Source: an uncultured Collinsella sp.
GTDB taxonomy: Bacteria > Actinomycetota > Coriobacteriia > Coriobacteriales > Coriobacteriaceae
Assembly (NCBI GenBank): GCA_900556205.1
Contig: USNX01000091.1
Span: 1-5,845 of the forward strand
Reading direction: 5' to 3'
Length of the DNA stretch: 5,845 bases
Each line of letters opens with the position of its first letter. Position 1 is the stretch's first letter. The notes beneath the pieces were generated by a model. The model had not been told where the DNA came from. It saw only the letters and a list, made by a program, of their open reading frames with translations, and searched no databases. Below, one piece after another: positions 4,275 to 5,845 of this stretch. The position numbers were made by a program, and so were the translations under genes.

Positions 4275-5845
4275 ATGGTGAAAAAGTCACCGGAAAACAC
4301 TACTCCCGCAATTGTGGACAACGTAGAGGCGCTTGAGGCTAAGCTCGCTCAGATGCGAGAGGCCCAGGCGCTTTTTGCTACGTACACGCAGGAGCAGGTC
4401 GACAAGATCTTCTATGAGGCCGCCATGGCCGCCAACAAGGCTCGTATCCCGTTGGCGAAGTTGGCTATCGAGGAGACCGGCCGCGGCGTTCTTGAGGACA
4501 AGGTCATCAAGAACCACTACGCCGCAGAGTACATCTACAACGCTTACAAGAACACCAAGACCTGTGGTGTCCTGGAGCGCGACGAGGCTTACGGCATCAC
4601 CAAGATCGCCGAGCCCATCGGCATCGTGGGCGCCGTCATCCCGACGACCAACCCCACCTCCACCGCGATCTTCAAGACGCTGATCTGCCTGAAGACCCGC
4701 AACGCCATCATCATCTCCCCGCACCCGGCAGCCGCCAAGTGCACCATCGCCGCCGCCAAGCTCGTGCTTGACGCTGCCGTCAAGGCCGGCGCCCCCGAGG
4801 GCATCATCGGCTGGGTCGATGTCCCCTCCATCGAGCTGACCAACATGGTCATGCGCGACGTCGACATCATCCTCGCCACCGGTGGCCCGGGCATGGTCAA
4901 GGCCGCTTACTCCTCGGGCAAGCCCGCCCTGGGCGTTGGCGCCGGTAACACCCCGGTCGTCATCGACGACACCGCCGACGTGCTGCTCGCCGTCAACTCC
5001 ATCATCCACTCCAAGACCTTCGACAACGGCATGATCTGCGCTTCCGAGCAGTCCGTGACCGTCATCGACACCATCTATGACCAGGTCAAGGCCGAGTTCC
5101 AGAAGCGCGGCTGCTACTTCGTCAAGCAGGGTGCCGAGATGGAGGCCCTGCGTGCCGCCATGTTCAAGAACGGCGCTCTCGATCACCGCATCCCCGGCAT
5201 GGCCGCCGCCAAGATCGCCGAGCTCGCCGGCATCGAGGTTCCCGCCAAGACCAAGATCCTGATCGCCGAGGTCACCTCCACCGACCCCGCCAAGGAGGAG
5301 TTCTCCCACGAGAAGCTCTCCCCGGTCCTGGCCATGTACCACGCCAAGGACTTCCAGGAGGCCGTCGACAAGGCCGAGCACCTGGTGCTCGCCGGTGGCC
5401 CGGGCCACACCGCCTCTCTGTACGTGCACCCCGCCCAGGCCGAGAAGATCAGCCTGTTCGAGCACGTCATGAAGGCCTGCCGCATCGTCATCAACACCCC
5501 GTCCTCGCACGGTGGCATCGGTGACCTGTATAACTTTAAGCTAGCTCCCTCCCTGACGCTGGGGTGCGGTTCTTGGGGCGGCAATTCCGTCTCCGAGAAC
5601 GTCGGCGTGAAGCATTTGCTTAATATTAAGACCGTTGCTGAGAGGAGAGAGAATATGCTTTGGTTCCGCACACCGCAGAAGGTATACTTCAAAAAAGGCT
5701 GTCTGCCTGTGGCACTGGATGAGTTGAAGAACGTCTGCGGCAAGAAGAAGGCTTTTATTGTCACCGACTCCTTCCTTTATAAAAATGGATACACCAAGAC
5801 GATTACCGATAAACTGGATGAGATGGGAATTACGCACACCACCTT
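4275..5845 (+). CDS. adhE: Bifunctional acetaldehyde/alcohol dehydrogenase AdhE, 3' end cut by window edge
   Basis: Fermentative enzyme that reduces acetyl-CoA to acetaldehyde and then ethanol with two NADH, regenerating NAD+. In known cases it assembles into spirosome filaments. About 523 of roughly 870 residues are visible. The N-terminal aldehyde dehydrogenase domain shows PTTNPTSTAIFK, GVGAGNTPVVID and the catalytic Cys255 in FDNGMICASEQS. It ends with SHGGIGDLYNFKLAPSLTLGCGSWGGNSVSENV. A linker, HLLNIKTVAERRENMLWFR, leads into the iron-dependent alcohol dehydrogenase domain at about residue 465. Only its first part (VYFKKGCLPVALDEL) is seen, and its metal ligands lie outside. ATG at 4275 has AAGGAG 6 nt upstream. 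Codons from about 4400 to 5527 almost always end in C or G; from about 5528 they become mixed and AT-richer. The reading frame stays intact. The gene is monocistronic as far as visible. Confidence 0.97.
   Translation, partial: MVKKSPENTTPAIVDNVEALEAKLAQMREAQALFATYTQEQVDKIFYEAAMAANKARIPLAKLAIEETGRGVLEDKVIKNHYAAEYIYNAYKNTKTCGVLERDEAYGITKIAEPIGIVGAVIPTTNPTSTAIFKTLICLKTRNAIIISPHPAAAKCTIAAAKLVLDAAVKAGAPEGIIGWVDVPSIELTNMVMRDVDIILATGGPGMVKAAYSSGKPALGVGAGNTPVVIDDTADVLLAVNSIIHSKTFDNGMICASEQSVTVIDTIYDQVKAEFQKRGCYFVKQGAEMEALRAAMFKNGALDHRIPGMAAAKIAELAGIEVPAKTKILIAEVTSTDPAKEEFSHEKLSPVLAMYHAKDFQEAVDKAEHLVLAGGPGHTASLYVHPAQAEKISLFEHVMKACRIVINTPSSHGGIGDLYNFKLAPSLTLGCGSWGGNSVSENVGVKHLLNIKTVAERRENMLWFRTPQKVYFKKGCLPVALDELKNVCGKKKAFIVTDSFLYKNGYTKTITDKLDEMGITHTT
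5641..5657 (+). promoter_or_regulatory. Possible internal ribosome binding site and start in adhE
   Basis: AGAGGAGAGAGAAT precedes the in-frame ATG at 5655-5657 (Met461), giving a strong AGGAG with about 7 nt spacing. It sits exactly at the join of the two catalytic domains, so initiation here would yield a free alcohol dehydrogenase domain. The encoded residues AERREN-M are close to those of other AdhE linkers, so the site may simply be a by-product of coding. Confidence 0.3.

Noticed and set aside
4287..5510. 407-residue open frame antisense to adhE
   Set aside because: It mirrors the GC-ending codons of adhE: the product is Gly/Asp/Val/Leu repeats with no domain, and no ribosome binding site fits. 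It stops where adhE codon use changes.

Overview
The window is moderately GC-rich (about 58-60% by eye) and reads as ordinary bacterial chromosome. Proteins, gene order and codon use suggest a high-GC, Gram-positive, anaerobic gut actinobacterium, most likely Coriobacteriia (Collinsella-like). That assignment is inference from gene content and style; no marker gene here settles it.

Layout. (1) Positions 1-2329, minus strand: the start of a pyrimidine biosynthesis operon read right to left, pyrR-pyrB-pyrC, with pyrC cut by the window edge. The genes are tightly packed: 4 nt between pyrR and pyrB, and a 17-nt overlap of pyrB and pyrC. Each downstream ribosome binding site lies inside the end of the gene before it. 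(2) Positions 2330-2780: a divergent intergenic region. Its left part is the pyrR leader, which holds a Rho-independent terminator and competing stems, one with a PyrR-type hexaloop. Its right part holds two candidate promoters and a hairpin before rpmB. (3) Positions 2781-3070, plus strand: rpmB (ribosomal protein L28, zinc-ribbon form) and a strong terminator. (4) Positions 3072-4123: a 1,052-bp mobile element with 53-bp near-perfect inverted ends, carrying one Y1/REP-associated (RayT-type) transposase on the minus strand. It starts 1-2 nt after the rpmB terminator. (5) Positions 4124-4274: the adhE upstream region, with a perfect 12-bp inverted repeat, an extended -10 promoter and a good ribosome binding site. 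(6) Positions 4275-5845, plus strand: adhE, the bifunctional aldehyde/alcohol dehydrogenase. The aldehyde dehydrogenase half and the start of the iron alcohol dehydrogenase half are present; the rest lies beyond the window.

How it works together: PyrR should sense UMP/UTP and control the pyr operon through the leader, while PyrB and PyrC perform consecutive steps of UMP synthesis. rpmB and adhE are independent units. AdhE would regenerate NAD+ during fermentation by reducing acetyl-CoA to ethanol. The mobile element separates rpmB from adhE and breaks neither.

I found no wholly new multi-gene system. The least routine signals are the architecture of the transposase element's ends (four copies of an 18-nt unit arranged around hairpins), the wiring of the pyr leader, and an abrupt change in codon use inside adhE near 5528.
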